Assembly: GCA_942492825.1 (NCBI GenBank)
Contig: OW818635.1
Span: 1,902,549 to 1,966,548, forward strand
DNA length: 64,000 nucleotides
Source of the DNA: GWE2-51-13 sp942492825
GTDB lineage: Bacteria > Bacillota_I > Bacilli_A > Erysipelotrichales > Erysipelotrichaceae
Direction of reading: 5' to 3'
Part shown: piece by piece, positions 50,495-58,671 of the stretch
How the letters are laid out: each line of letters starts with the position of its first letter
Position numbering within the stretch: the first letter of the stretch is position 1
Program-made: the position numbers and the translations under genes
Notes under the pieces: model-generated
Database searches by the model: none
Seen by the model: the letters and a program-made list of their open reading frames with translations, nothing else
What the model was told of the DNA's origin: nothing

Positions 50495-51163
50495 ATGGAT
50501 CAAACAAATCAAATCTTCTTCGATGCCGCGGCAGCCGGTGAATTCACCAAAGTCGTGGCGGGCGTGCAGAACGGTGCCGATGTCAACGTTCGCAATGCCG
50601 AACAGCGCACGGCGCTAATGCGTAGCGCCAAACGCGGGTATGAGAAAATCGTCCGTTATCTGTTGGATAACGGAGCCGATGTGAACGCCCGCGACATCAA
50701 CGGGAAAACCGCATTGATGGGTGCCGCGAAGAAAGGGTATTTCAATATCGTCAAGATGATCCTGGAATCCGGATCCGAAGTGAACGTGCAGGACGCCAAA
50801 GGACGCAATGCCTTGATGCGTGCAAGTTTCCTCGGACATGACGATGTCGTGGAATTGTTGATCAAATACGGCGCGGACGTCAACGCCGCCGACGAAATGG
50901 GACGGACGGCCTTGATGGAAGCTTGCTTGGCGTTCCGGGTCGATGTCATCAAAAAACTGATCGAAGCGCAGGCATCGGTCAACGCGCAGGACTCTAACGG
51001 ATGCACCGCCCTGATGCGGGCGAGCTACTCCGGTTACCTTGAATTGGTTACCTATCTGCTGGATCATGGCGCGGATAAGGAAATCCTCGATAAAGAGGGC
51101 AACAAGGCGATCCACTACGTACGCGAACATAACTTCACGGATTTGAAACCGTTCTTGAAATAG
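50495..51163 (+). CDS. Ankyrin-repeat protein
   Basis: 222 residues made almost wholly of six ankyrin repeats of 33 residues, each with TALMRSA/TALMGAA/NALMRAS-type helices and the turn GADVNARD or near variants. No signal peptide or membrane segment, so it should be a cytoplasmic protein-binding scaffold. Start follows AAAGGAGG. The gene for an EF-G-like GTPase begins 13 bases after its stop, implying co-transcription; a functional link between the two is an inference. Confidence 0.9.
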   Translation: MDQTNQIFFDAAAAGEFTKVVAGVQNGADVNVRNAEQRTALMRSAKRGYEKIVRYLLDNGADVNARDINGKTALMGAAKKGYFNIVKMILESGSEVNVQDAKGRNALMRASFLGHDDVVELLIKYGADVNAADEMGRTALMEACLAFRVDVIKKLIEAQASVNAQDSNGCTALMRASYSGYLELVTYLLDHGADKEILDKEGNKAIHYVREHNFTDLKPFLK

Positions 51164-51176
51164 GAGGAACTAAACA

Positions 51177-53258
51177 ATGCGGGACTATCTGGCACAAGAA
51201 GTGCGCAATATTTGTTTGCTTGGGCATAGCGGCAGCGGAAAAACATCCGTTGTCGAATCGATGCTATTTTTCACCAAATCCACCGACCGTATGGGAAAAA
51301 CCGCCGACGGTACCAGCTGTATGGATTATGACGCGGAAGAAATCAAACGCAATCTGACGGTCTACACCGCGATCGCTCCGATCGAGTGGAAGGGCTGCAA
51401 AATCAATTTTATCGACACCCCGGGATTCTTGGACTATCAACAGGAAACCGAAGCCGGCTTAGCGGTCGCGGATAACGCGTTGATCGTCGTCGGGGCGAAG
51501 GACGGCGTTCAAACCGGAACGATCCGTGCTTGGAAATCGATCTCGAAACGTAAATTGCCGACGCTTTTCTTCATCAACAAAATGGATGAGGAAAACGCAT
51601 CGTTTGAGAAAACCTATCAGAGTTTACGCGAACATTTCGGGAAATCGGTCATTCCGTTTGAAATTCCGATCTTCGAAGGCGGGAAAGCCGTCGGTTCCGT
51701 AAATATTCTGAAAAACAAAGCTTGGTATTACAACGATCGCGAAAATGCGCAAGAAGTTCCGGCCGCTTTGATGCCCAGTGTCGAAGAATACATCAGCCAG
51801 ATCTCCGAAGCGGTCGCGATGTCGTCCGATGAGTTGATGGAAAAATTCTTCTCCGGTGAAACCTTCACCGAAGCCGAATTATTACAAGGCGTACGTACCG
51901 GGGTTCGTTCGGGAGAAATCGTTCCGGTCTATTGCGGATCGGCCACCCAACTGACGGGCATCGAACGTTTGATGGACTTGATTAGCGAATATCTGCCAAG
52001 TTATGGTGAAAAAGGCACGATTGATGCCTTGGATGCCAATGGTAAAGAAATCAAACTCCACACCAACGAAACCGAAAACCTCTCCGTGCAAGTCTTCAAG
52101 ACGATCGTCGACCCCTTTGTCGGACGGATCTCTTTCGTGAAAGTCATGAGCGGCGTCTTGACGACGGATGCGCATGTCCATAACATCCAACAAGACAAAC
52201 CCGAGAAGATCAATCAGATCTTCATCATCAAAGGCAAATACCAGATCGCTGTCGGTAAACTCTTTACCGGCGATATCGGATGCATCGTCAAGTTACAATT
52301 CACACGGACCAACGATACCTTGGCGACCAAGGAACATCCGGTCATGTTTGCGCCGATCACCTTCCCGCAACCGATGCTTGCGATGAGCATTTGGCCGAAG
52401 AGTAAGCTCGATGAAGACAAAATGTCCACCAGCTTACAACGCGTCGCGGAAGAAGATCCGGGTTGCCGCTTGGATAAGAATGCGGAAACCGGCGAACTGA
52501 TCCTCTTCGGATTGGGCGACCAGCATTTGGATGTCATCGTCAATAAACTGAAATCGAAATACAAAGTCGAAGTCGAACTTCATGATCCGCGTATCCCGTA
52601 TCGCGAAACGATCCGCGGGAAAGCCACCGTCGAAGGGAAACATAAGAAACAATCCGGCGGCGCAGGGCAATTCGGGGATGTTTGGATCACCTTCGAACCG
52701 ACCGATAGCTTAGATATGGTCTTTGAAGAAAAGGTTGTTGGAGGAGCGGTTCCCAAACAATACTTCCCGGCCGTCGAATCCGGACTGCGCGAATGCATGC
52801 AGAAGGGGATGCTGGCGGGATACAAAGTCGTCGGTGTCAAAGCCACATTGGTCGACGGAAAGTACCACGAAGTCGATTCCAAGGAAGTCGCGTTCAAAGC
52901 CGCCGCACGTTTGGCCTATAAAGCCGGTATGCCGCAGGCAAAACCGATCTTGCTTGAACCGATCGTCAAAGCCGTCGTCACCATTCCGGAAGAATATACC
53001 GGAACCGTCATCGGTGATTTCAATAAACGTCGCGGGATGATCCTTGGCATGGAACTCAACAATGACAACGAACAAGTCATCACCGCCGAAGTCCCGATGT
53101 CCGAAATGATGCATTATCCGACCGAATTGCGTTCCTTCACGCAAGGTCGCGGATTGTATACCCAAACCTTCGATCGTTATGAAGCGGCTCCGCAACCGAT
53201 CGCCGAAAAAGTCATCGCAGCGGCCGCCAAAGAGAAACAGGAAGAAGACGACGAATAA
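51177..53258 (+). CDS. EF-G-like translational GTPase (second EF-G type)
   Basis: 693 residues with all EF-G domains. G1 is GHSGSGKTS, G3 is DTPG and G4 is NKMD. Instead of the canonical switch sequence (ERGITI) it has YDAEEIKRNLTV, which marks the FusA2-like EF-G paralogues. Domain IV (GGAGQFGDVWITF) and domain V (IPEEYTGTVIGDFNKRRGMI) are present. A canonical fusA is expected elsewhere in the genome. Paralogues of this type have been linked to translation under slow growth in some bacteria; its job here is unknown. Start follows AGGAGG. Confidence 0.88.
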   Translation: MRDYLAQEVRNICLLGHSGSGKTSVVESMLFFTKSTDRMGKTADGTSCMDYDAEEIKRNLTVYTAIAPIEWKGCKINFIDTPGFLDYQQETEAGLAVADNALIVVGAKDGVQTGTIRAWKSISKRKLPTLFFINKMDEENASFEKTYQSLREHFGKSVIPFEIPIFEGGKAVGSVNILKNKAWYYNDRENAQEVPAALMPSVEEYISQISEAVAMSSDELMEKFFSGETFTEAELLQGVRTGVRSGEIVPVYCGSATQLTGIERLMDLISEYLPSYGEKGTIDALDANGKEIKLHTNETENLSVQVFKTIVDPFVGRISFVKVMSGVLTTDAHVHNIQQDKPEKINQIFIIKGKYQIAVGKLFTGDIGCIVKLQFTRTNDTLATKEHPVMFAPITFPQPMLAMSIWPKSKLDEDKMSTSLQRVAEEDPGCRLDKNAETGELILFGLGDQHLDVIVNKLKSKYKVEVELHDPRIPYRETIRGKATVEGKHKKQSGGAGQFGDVWITFEPTDSLDMVFEEKVVGGAVPKQYFPAVESGLRECMQKGMLAGYKVVGVKATLVDGKYHEVDSKEVAFKAAARLAYKAGMPQAKPILLEPIVKAVVTIPEEYTGTVIGDFNKRRGMILGMELNNDNEQVITAEVPMSEMMHYPTELRSFTQGRGLYTQTFDRYEAAPQPIAEKVIAAAAKEKQEEDDE

Positions 53259-53300
53259 GCATTCGCTCTTCGATACGATTGTTTCAACTCAACTGACTCA

Positions 53301-53338
53301 AAAAGGAGAGTTCCATTACCGGAACTCTCCTTTTCTTT
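53301..53338 (+). terminator. Intrinsic terminator of the ankyrin/EF-G operon
   Basis: AAAAGGAGAGTTCC-ATTACC-GGAACTCTCCTTTT, a 14-bp hairpin with T-rich tail. Confidence 0.93.
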
Positions 53339-53422
53339 TGTATCTTAAATTCAAATCTAGAAAACCTCAATTATTGCGAAAAATTTATGATATGCTATTT
53401 GGAAAGGGGGGTCATCCATACC

Positions 53423-54118
53423 ATGATAAAAATCGCAATCATAGATGATGATCCGATTTTCTTACGAATCATCAAGAAGATACTTCTGCAAACCAACCTT
53501 GAAGTAGGTTTAGACATCGACGTTTTCACATCCGGTGCTGCGTTCTTCAACAAGTCAGACGAATACAAACTTCTATTGGTCGACATCGATATGCCGGGAA
53601 TGTCCGGGATCGAAATCGTTGAAAGAATAAGTAATCTTTCGACACTCGTAATCTACATCACCGGACATAGCGAGTATATGGAGTCTGCCTTCAACGTTAA
53701 CGTAATCAGGTTTGTTCGTAAGGACGAAATCGAAACGAAGTTACCCGAAGCGCTCAAGACAGCCCTACGCAAAATCAATATAAAACAAGATGTTTTGTGG
53801 AAAACCACCGAAGGAATCCTTGGTTTCGCTTTACGGGATATTGTTTATCTCGAAATTGACAACCGAAAATGTTACTGCCAAACACGACTTAAGAAATATG
53901 AACTCGTTAACGCGAAACTAACGGATTTACTTGGCTCATTGGACGATTGGTTTCTTCAAATCAACCGATACCAAATCATTAATCTACGATTTGTAAGTTC
54001 AATAATCAACGACGAAATTCAAACAAGTAGTTTGAAAAACATAACCTTTCATCTAAGTCGAAGCAGAAAGGCATCGGTACTTAAGAAGTATACCGAAAGG
54101 TTACTACGCGATGATTGA
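53423..54118 (+). CDS. LytTR-family response regulator (AgrA-like)
   Basis: 231 residues. A receiver domain has Asp54 in LLLVDIDMPGMSG and the conserved Thr/Lys positions further on. The C-terminal LytTR DNA-binding domain (about 135-231) includes GFALRDIVYLEIDNRKCY and NRYQIINLRFV. The ATG at 53423 follows AAAGGGGGG. It overlaps the kinase gene by 8 bases. By eye this operon is more AT-rich than the surrounding DNA. Confidence 0.9.
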   Translation: MIKIAIIDDDPIFLRIIKKILLQTNLEVGLDIDVFTSGAAFFNKSDEYKLLLVDIDMPGMSGIEIVERISNLSTLVIYITGHSEYMESAFNVNVIRFVRKDEIETKLPEALKTALRKINIKQDVLWKTTEGILGFALRDIVYLEIDNRKCYCQTRLKKYELVNAKLTDLLGSLDDWFLQINRYQIINLRFVSSIINDEIQTSSLKNITFHLSRSRKASVLKKYTERLLRDD

Positions 54119-55376
54119 GAATGTCATAGAGGCTTTCCTCTTTACGATCTTAACGACGGGTTTGCTTGTTTTAATTATCGAAGGAGGAATCGTAAAACTT
54201 AGGTCAAGTATTCTTACGTACTTTTTTAGTATGCTGATTCTGTATGGAATGATTCAATCTTTCTTTGACCCAATTACCGTCGGGATTCTTTTATTTATAG
54301 TGAACTTCACATTCGTTTTATTTCTTCGCTTGGGTAACTCAAGTTATCGAATCATTTTAAGTACAGCCATTGGCATACTCTATTTCATTTTTCAGAGTAT
54401 CGATGGCGTATTCTTGTTTGATTTCTTCAATATGGAAACCTTGGATATAAGTAACCTAAATTTACTAATGAATTTGCTGACAATGTTTTCACAGATTGCG
54501 ATTCTAATATCCTGCTTGGTATCGGTTTGGATGATCATTAAAATCGTGAAAAATAAAACTGCCGGTTTGTTTTGGATCGGCTTGTTATCGCTGGATTTGT
54601 TGATTCCGGTTTTCTGCCTATACGCTGATATTCTTACGATTCATAGTAAACCGTATAATTTATTGATCTTTGTAATCTTAATCGTATCGATTTTCCAGTT
54701 CGTACTTCTGATATTTGTTAACAAGATTCTAAATGCACAGCGAAGAGATGACCAATTGTTGATTACCGGGACGATGCTCCAGAAACATATGCAGGAACTC
54801 AATGAACAAAGAACACTCCTAGATAAGCGCAACCATGATCACCAAAACCACATGATCGGGATTAAATATTTGTTGGAAAATGAAGAATATTCGAAATGTC
54901 GAGACTACCTCGATCAAATCCACGGTAACGACGATTCTGTCAAACCGTCATTCAATACCGGAAATCGATCTGCGGACATGGTATTATCTTCGCTTGCCAG
55001 CAAGTACAAAGATGTCCGCATCAATGTTCACCAACCCATCCCGGAAACCGATCGAATCCTGATGATCGATTTTGTGTCTTTGTTATTTAATCTAGTTGAG
55101 AATGCATGCGAAGCAGCAATCGAAACCAACGATAAAAATGTCAACATCAAAGTCACTATGAATCAATCACACTACTTTATTCAAGTTGAGAACAGCTCGA
55201 CACATAATCCGATCCAAACGAATTTCAAATCAACGAAAGCAAGTGAATCACATGGATTCGGGATGTCGATCATAAGAGATATTATTCAAAAATACAAAGG
55301 AGAGATCTATAGCAGTTTTGATCATGGCGTGTTAACGCAACGAATTCAAATCTTAAAACATTTTGATTTAACGTAA
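54111..55376 (+). CDS. AgrC-like sensor histidine kinase
   Basis: 421 residues. The first 205 residues form six or seven hydrophobic helices. The phosphoacceptor region is DKRNHDHQNHMIGIKYLLE, with His242 aligned to the AgrC type (RHDYxN). The GHKL ATPase part has LLFNLVENACEAAIE (N box) and SHGFGMSIIRDIIQKY (G box). AgrC-like kinases usually sense a cyclic peptide, but no agrB or agrD gene was found beside it, so the signal is unknown. Coupled to the LytTR regulator upstream. Confidence 0.88.
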   Translation: MIENVIEAFLFTILTTGLLVLIIEGGIVKLRSSILTYFFSMLILYGMIQSFFDPITVGILLFIVNFTFVLFLRLGNSSYRIILSTAIGILYFIFQSIDGVFLFDFFNMETLDISNLNLLMNLLTMFSQIAILISCLVSVWMIIKIVKNKTAGLFWIGLLSLDLLIPVFCLYADILTIHSKPYNLLIFVILIVSIFQFVLLIFVNKILNAQRRDDQLLITGTMLQKHMQELNEQRTLLDKRNHDHQNHMIGIKYLLENEEYSKCRDYLDQIHGNDDSVKPSFNTGNRSADMVLSSLASKYKDVRINVHQPIPETDRILMIDFVSLLFNLVENACEAAIETNDKNVNIKVTMNQSHYFIQVENSSTHNPIQTNFKSTKASESHGFGMSIIRDIIQKYKGEIYSSFDHGVLTQRIQILKHFDLT

Positions 55377-55392
55377 TACCTCGGAAATGTAC

Positions 55393-55415
55393 CATTCAAA
55401 CGTAAATTTTGAATG
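55393..55415. promoter_or_regulatory. Perfect inverted repeat upstream of the lipoprotein gene promoter
   Basis: CATTCAAA (55393-55400) and TTTGAATG (55408-55415) with a 7-base spacer. It lies about 50-70 bases upstream of the expected transcription start, the place for an activator site. The LytTR regulator encoded just upstream is the obvious candidate, though LytTR proteins more often bind direct repeats. Confidence 0.5.
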
Positions 55416-55450
55416 TGAGACAAAATAGTTAGAAAAAGTTTCGTTAGAAC

Positions 55451-55456
55451 TATAAT
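55451..55456 (+). promoter_or_regulatory. -10 element of the lipoprotein gene
   Basis: Perfect TATAAT without a recognisable -35 (GTTAGA at 17 bases), as expected for an activator-dependent promoter. Confidence 0.5.
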
Positions 55457-55540
55457 ATATTCAACCGATCTTCTTCTTATGTCTCCAATTCAAAATGATG
55501 TTGATCATCAAGTTCTGATTGCGAAGGGAGTATTACGATA

Positions 55541-56086
55541 ATGTCACGGTCAAAAATTCTAAAGTTGCATCGAATCATAGCGATCCTTATCACTTTTACA
55601 CTGTTGGGTTGTGTAAATGAAAAAGGTCCCGGACAAACCAACCAAGGGGACTGGACGGAACACTATCAGACTGTTGATGAAATGATTGCGGCTTCCGACT
55701 ACATCGTTATCGGAACCGTCATCGAACAATACACTGAAGTTCGGTTTGACGTAGCGTTTACGATATCCGAAGTAAAGATAGTTCAAGGGTTTGATCAGAA
55801 TACGGATCCCGGACTTCAAACGATCCTAATTCTACAAACAGGCGGTAGGAGCGGGGATATCGAGACAGCACCGATTGAGGATGTTCTAATGCTTCAAAAA
55901 GATAAGTCGTATCTCTTGTTTTTAAGGAAAACAGATGACGGGAAAGCCCTTGTCATGGGTGGGTTTCAAGGGGTTGCCTCGATTATCGGGGATAAGGTAT
56001 ATTTCCCAGATAATCACGCCTTCGAAGAGAATCGACTCAATCAAATAAAAGTTGACGACATCGAAAACCTCGTACGAACGGATTGA
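55541..56086 (+). CDS. Lipoprotein of unknown function
   Basis: 181 residues. The start at 55541 follows GAAGGGAG. The signal peptide ends in lipobox LLGC, so the protein should be surface-anchored. The body has the pattern SDYIVIGTVIEQ...FTISEVKIVQG...LLFLRKTDDGKALVMGG, seen in uncharacterised secreted proteins of Bacillota with a small beta-barrel-like repeat of binding character. It follows the agr-like system and may be its target. Function unknown. Confidence 0.75.
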   Translation: MSRSKILKLHRIIAILITFTLLGCVNEKGPGQTNQGDWTEHYQTVDEMIAASDYIVIGTVIEQYTEVRFDVAFTISEVKIVQGFDQNTDPGLQTILILQTGGRSGDIETAPIEDVLMLQKDKSYLLFLRKTDDGKALVMGGFQGVASIIGDKVYFPDNHAFEENRLNQIKVDDIENLVRTD

Positions 56087-56093
56087 TGAAAAG
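56086..56093. repeat. Left copy of 8-bp target-site duplication
   Basis: ATGAAAAG, identical to 56461-56468 on the other side of the 367-bp element. It overlaps the lipoprotein stop codon. Confidence 0.6.
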
Positions 56094-56460
56094 AGTACTC
56101 TAAGTTTGAGTGTGGTTTTGGAAAAGTACTCTATAAGATTTGTTGTGGGTGAATGAGAAGGAACTTCAAAAGTCCTTTTCTTTTTCTTCGCTTTTGTGAT
56201 GTATTATTTCATAAAAATCGTTCATGATCTCAGTTGTGGAATTGTTGAATCCTTTTTTGCAGCTCATATTGAGCGTTAAATAAAGGCAAACACGAAGTTT
56301 TTATCACACACACTAAGTCTTACAGAACACCCACACTAAATCTTAATGTCCACCCACACCATAATTTAAAGAGTACCCACACTGATTTTGAATACCCCCT
56401 CGAAATCGCCCACACTAAATCTTACAGAACGCCCACACCCACACTAAATTTTAAAGCGCC
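56094..56460. mobile_element. Transposase-less MITE-like element with IS21-like multiple end repeats
   Basis: The two tips are imperfect 22-bp inverted repeats (15 of 22 match with no gaps). The left end has two copies of a GTACTCT...GTGTGG unit (56095-56115, 56126-56149). The right end has six copies in the opposite orientation (units starting CCCACACTAAAT or close variants, at about 56307, 56330, 56353, 56376, 56409 and 56438). An identical 8-bp direct repeat flanks both sides. The centre (56150-56300) has no gene. Arrays of end repeats acting as transposase sites are known in IS21-family elements, hence the comparison; no transposase is present, so it would need one in trans. Confidence 0.65.
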
Positions 56461-56468
56461 ATGAAAAG
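56461..56468. repeat. Right copy of 8-bp target-site duplication
   Basis: ATGAAAAG, identical to 56086-56093. Confidence 0.6.
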
Positions 56469-56507
56469 TTTGATTTAGCTCAAGTCGAAGCATTCATAAG
56501 CGCGAGA

Positions 56508-56903
56508 TCATCGCGCTTTCTTTGCATCATCCAATTGTAACGTCAAGGCAATGACCGAAATGCGCAACTCAAGCAACAAGAGAAAAAGTGAACCGAGAAG
56601 TAGTAATAAAGCCAAAGCGAACAAGATATCCGCCAAAAGTTGAAGTTGGAAAAAAAGCGTAAACATCGTCAACACACAAAAAAAGAAACTTAGAGCACCG
56701 AAGACTTGCATGCGTTGGATGATATGGATACGTCGACGTAGATTATCGATTTGCCCGACGGTCGAATCGTTTCGGTCGGTCGAGTTGCGGTCGACGAGCT
56801 TGCGAATCAAGTCCGCCAATACCACAAAACGATTGGTATAAGCGAGCATAAGCAGAGAAATGGCAGGGAAAAGTAGGGCTGGTGTCGTAAGTTCTAATTG
56901 CAT
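56508..56903 (-). CDS. DUF2721 family membrane protein
   Basis: 131 residues. It begins MQLELTTPALLFPAISLLML, with AYTNRF next, the DUF2721 signature, and has three hydrophobic helices with a charged loop (about 35-62). Function unknown. The ribosome site GGAGGTTAT sits inside a hairpin 3' arm immediately before the start, so translation may depend on that hairpin opening. Confidence 0.8.
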   Translation of the reverse strand: MQLELTTPALLFPAISLLMLAYTNRFVVLADLIRKLVDRNSTDRNDSTVGQIDNLRRRIHIIQRMQVFGALSFFFCVLTMFTLFFQLQLLADILFALALLLLLGSLFLLLLELRISVIALTLQLDDAKKAR

Positions 56904-56907
56904 AAAA

Positions 56908-56930
56908 ATAACCTCCGTAATGGAGGTTAT
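56908..56930 (-). terminator. Hairpin between the M32 peptidase and DUF2721 genes, containing the latter's ribosome site
   Basis: Reading leftward: ATAACCTCC-ATTAC-GGAGGTTAT followed by TTTTAT. It looks like a terminator of the upstream carboxypeptidase gene, and its 3' arm is the Shine-Dalgarno sequence of DUF2721. Confidence 0.65.
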
Positions 56931-56962
56931 CTTAACGTAAGATCAATGCGGATTCAAATAGT

Positions 56963-58462
56963 TTACCCGAGTTTATAGAGTACTGAATATTTCGTAATCA
57001 GATAATCGACATAATAGTCGGGATTAAAGGGTTCGCCGGTTACCTCACGCAACAACTCGTCCGCTTGACGCGATCCGCCATAACGGTGGATTTTTTCTTC
57101 CAACCATTGTTTGATGCGTGCGATCTTACCTTCCGCAAGCAGTCCCTCCACATCCAAATCTTTACGCATCGCATGCATCCATTGCGCGCTATACGCGCTA
57201 CCTAAGGCGTAGGTCGGGAAATAGCCGAAGCTCCCCGAAGACCAATGGATATCCTGTAAGACCCCTTGCGCGGGATCGCTGACGGTTAGAACGAAGAATG
57301 ATTGGATTCGCTCGTTCCACATTGCTTCCACATTGGTTACATCGATGCTTCCATCCATAAACCCACGTTCGATTTCGTAACGTAGAAGAATATGTAAAGG
57401 ATAGGTCAACTCATCGGCTTCGGTACGGATGAAGTCCGGTTGAACCGCGTTGATCGCGGCGACCCATTGGTCAAGCGACACGTTGGATAGATTCTCTGGA
57501 AACAGAGCCACGAGTTGCGGGTAAAGGTTGAGCCAGAAGGATTTGTCTCGTCCCAACATATTCTCCATCATCCGACTCTGGCTTTCATGCATTCCCATCG
57601 ACATGTTATCGAAGAAAATCGTGCCTTCATAACGTTGATCGATTTGATGGTTGTACGTGGCATGTCCGATTTCGTGAATCAGAGAGAAAATCGACGAAGC
57701 GATGTTGTCTTTCAAATAACGGGTCGTGATGCGGTTGTCATACTTTGACAGAGATGATGAAAAGGGGTGGGCGCTGACTTGTAGGCAGGTGGCCTTCGGA
57801 TCGACATCCAAGTGTTTCAATAAGATTTCCATGAATTGTTTCTGACGATCGATCGGATAATCGAGATACAAGAAATCGGTTTGCGGTTTTTGACCTTCCG
57901 TAAGCAAACGGTGTAAAAACGGAACGAGTTTCGCGTTGATAACCGCGAAGAAACGATCATATTCGACTTGGGTCATATGCGGTTCATAGTCACCCAATAA
58001 AACATCGTAATCGTTTTCGCTGCGACCCCGTGTTTTGACGTTGGCTTGGGTCGCCTTGATCAATTGGTCCAGATATGGCGCAAACAAATCGAAATTCTTC
58101 TCTTCGCGCGCTTTCTCCCACACCGTTTCCGCGTCATTGCATAACTTGTTGAAGGCGACATATTTTTTCTTGGGGATAAACCGAATCTTTTCAAGATCTC
58201 GCAAGATCGCTTGCGCTTGGGACTGCGCAAACAAATCGTCCGTTTGCGCAGCAACCGCATCTAACAACGCCAAAGTTTTCTTGGAGGTCGCATGCGAAAA
58301 CGCTTCTCCGCTCAAGATCGAAATCAGTTGACTGCGATACGGCGCTCCCGCCTTGGGAGCGAGGGTCGCCTGGTCGAAGTATAAGGTACGCAACGCTAAC
58401 GCATATGCCGCATCCTTCTGAACATAAGCGTTGAAGCGACGAATAAGTGAAATATCTTTCAT
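56963..58462 (-). CDS. M32 family metallocarboxypeptidase (Taq type)
   Basis: 499 residues, full length for M32. The zinc site is SLIHEIGHATYNHQ (HEIGH) with the downstream Glu in GMHESQSRMMEN. Other family blocks are DQATLAPKAG near the N-terminus, TTRYLKDNIASSIFS and TEADELTYPLHILLRYEIE. It removes C-terminal residues from peptides in the cytoplasm. ATG at 58462 follows AAAGGGC; the 55 in-frame codons upstream do not resemble M32 N-termini and overlap the divergent promoter. Confidence 0.9.
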   Translation of the reverse strand: MKDISLIRRFNAYVQKDAAYALALRTLYFDQATLAPKAGAPYRSQLISILSGEAFSHATSKKTLALLDAVAAQTDDLFAQSQAQAILRDLEKIRFIPKKKYVAFNKLCNDAETVWEKAREEKNFDLFAPYLDQLIKATQANVKTRGRSENDYDVLLGDYEPHMTQVEYDRFFAVINAKLVPFLHRLLTEGQKPQTDFLYLDYPIDRQKQFMEILLKHLDVDPKATCLQVSAHPFSSSLSKYDNRITTRYLKDNIASSIFSLIHEIGHATYNHQIDQRYEGTIFFDNMSMGMHESQSRMMENMLGRDKSFWLNLYPQLVALFPENLSNVSLDQWVAAINAVQPDFIRTEADELTYPLHILLRYEIERGFMDGSIDVTNVEAMWNERIQSFFVLTVSDPAQGVLQDIHWSSGSFGYFPTYALGSAYSAQWMHAMRKDLDVEGLLAEGKIARIKQWLEEKIHRYGGSRQADELLREVTGEPFNPDYYVDYLITKYSVLYKLG

Positions 58463-58521
58463 TTCTAAAGCCCTTTCTTTTATGAATATGATATAACTTA
58501 ACCGACGTAAAGGAAAGACTT

Positions 58522-58530
58522 TGGTATAAT
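58522..58530 (+). promoter_or_regulatory. Extended -10 promoter of the pgpA-like leader
   Basis: TGGTATAAT with perfect TATAAT; no clear -35. Confidence 0.55.
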
Positions 58531-58532
58531 TG

Positions 58533-58597
58533 AAAAGAGGAAAACCCGCCATGTAGATTGGCGCAAGACGAACCATCGTCGGTAACCCCTCTTTTTT
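58533..58597 (+). ncRNA. Structured leader RNA upstream of the pgpA-like gene
   Basis: A closing helix AAAAGAGG (58533-58540) pairs with CCTCTTTT (58588-58595). Inside are CGCC...GGCG (58547-58550/58560-58563) and GACGA-ACCA-TCGTC (58568-58581), with conserved-looking single strands AAAACC and GGTAACC. The closing helix runs into a T-run, so it can act as a terminator. It starts a few bases after the promoter. No known class recognised. Confidence 0.5.
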
Positions 58598-58671
58598 AGA
58601 AGATGACGGAATGATTATGGAAATCATATCTCATACCACGACATCAGCCTCTATGTAAGAAAGGAAGCGCC

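Noticed and set aside
55479..55541. 20-codon frame (MSPIQNDVDHQVLIAKGVLR) ending TAATG over the lipoprotein start, considered as an AgrD-like signal peptide
   Set aside because: No ribosome site before its ATG, no leader/AgrB-type features and no Cys or conserved tail; overlap with the next start is likely chance.
56094..56460. CRISPR array, because of spaced repeats with CCCACACTAAAT
   Set aside because: Repeat units vary, spacing is only about 23 bases with no unique spacers, orientation flips between ends, and no cas genes are present; a mobile-element end array fits better.
58463..58627. N-terminal extension of the M32 peptidase
   Set aside because: The extra codons do not look like an M32 N-terminus, and the region carries the divergent promoter and leader RNA of the pgpA-like gene.
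58611..58658. 15-codon frame upstream of the pgpA-like gene as a leader peptide
   Set aside because: Very short, weak ribosome site, no codon run suggesting attenuation; overlapped by a hairpin.
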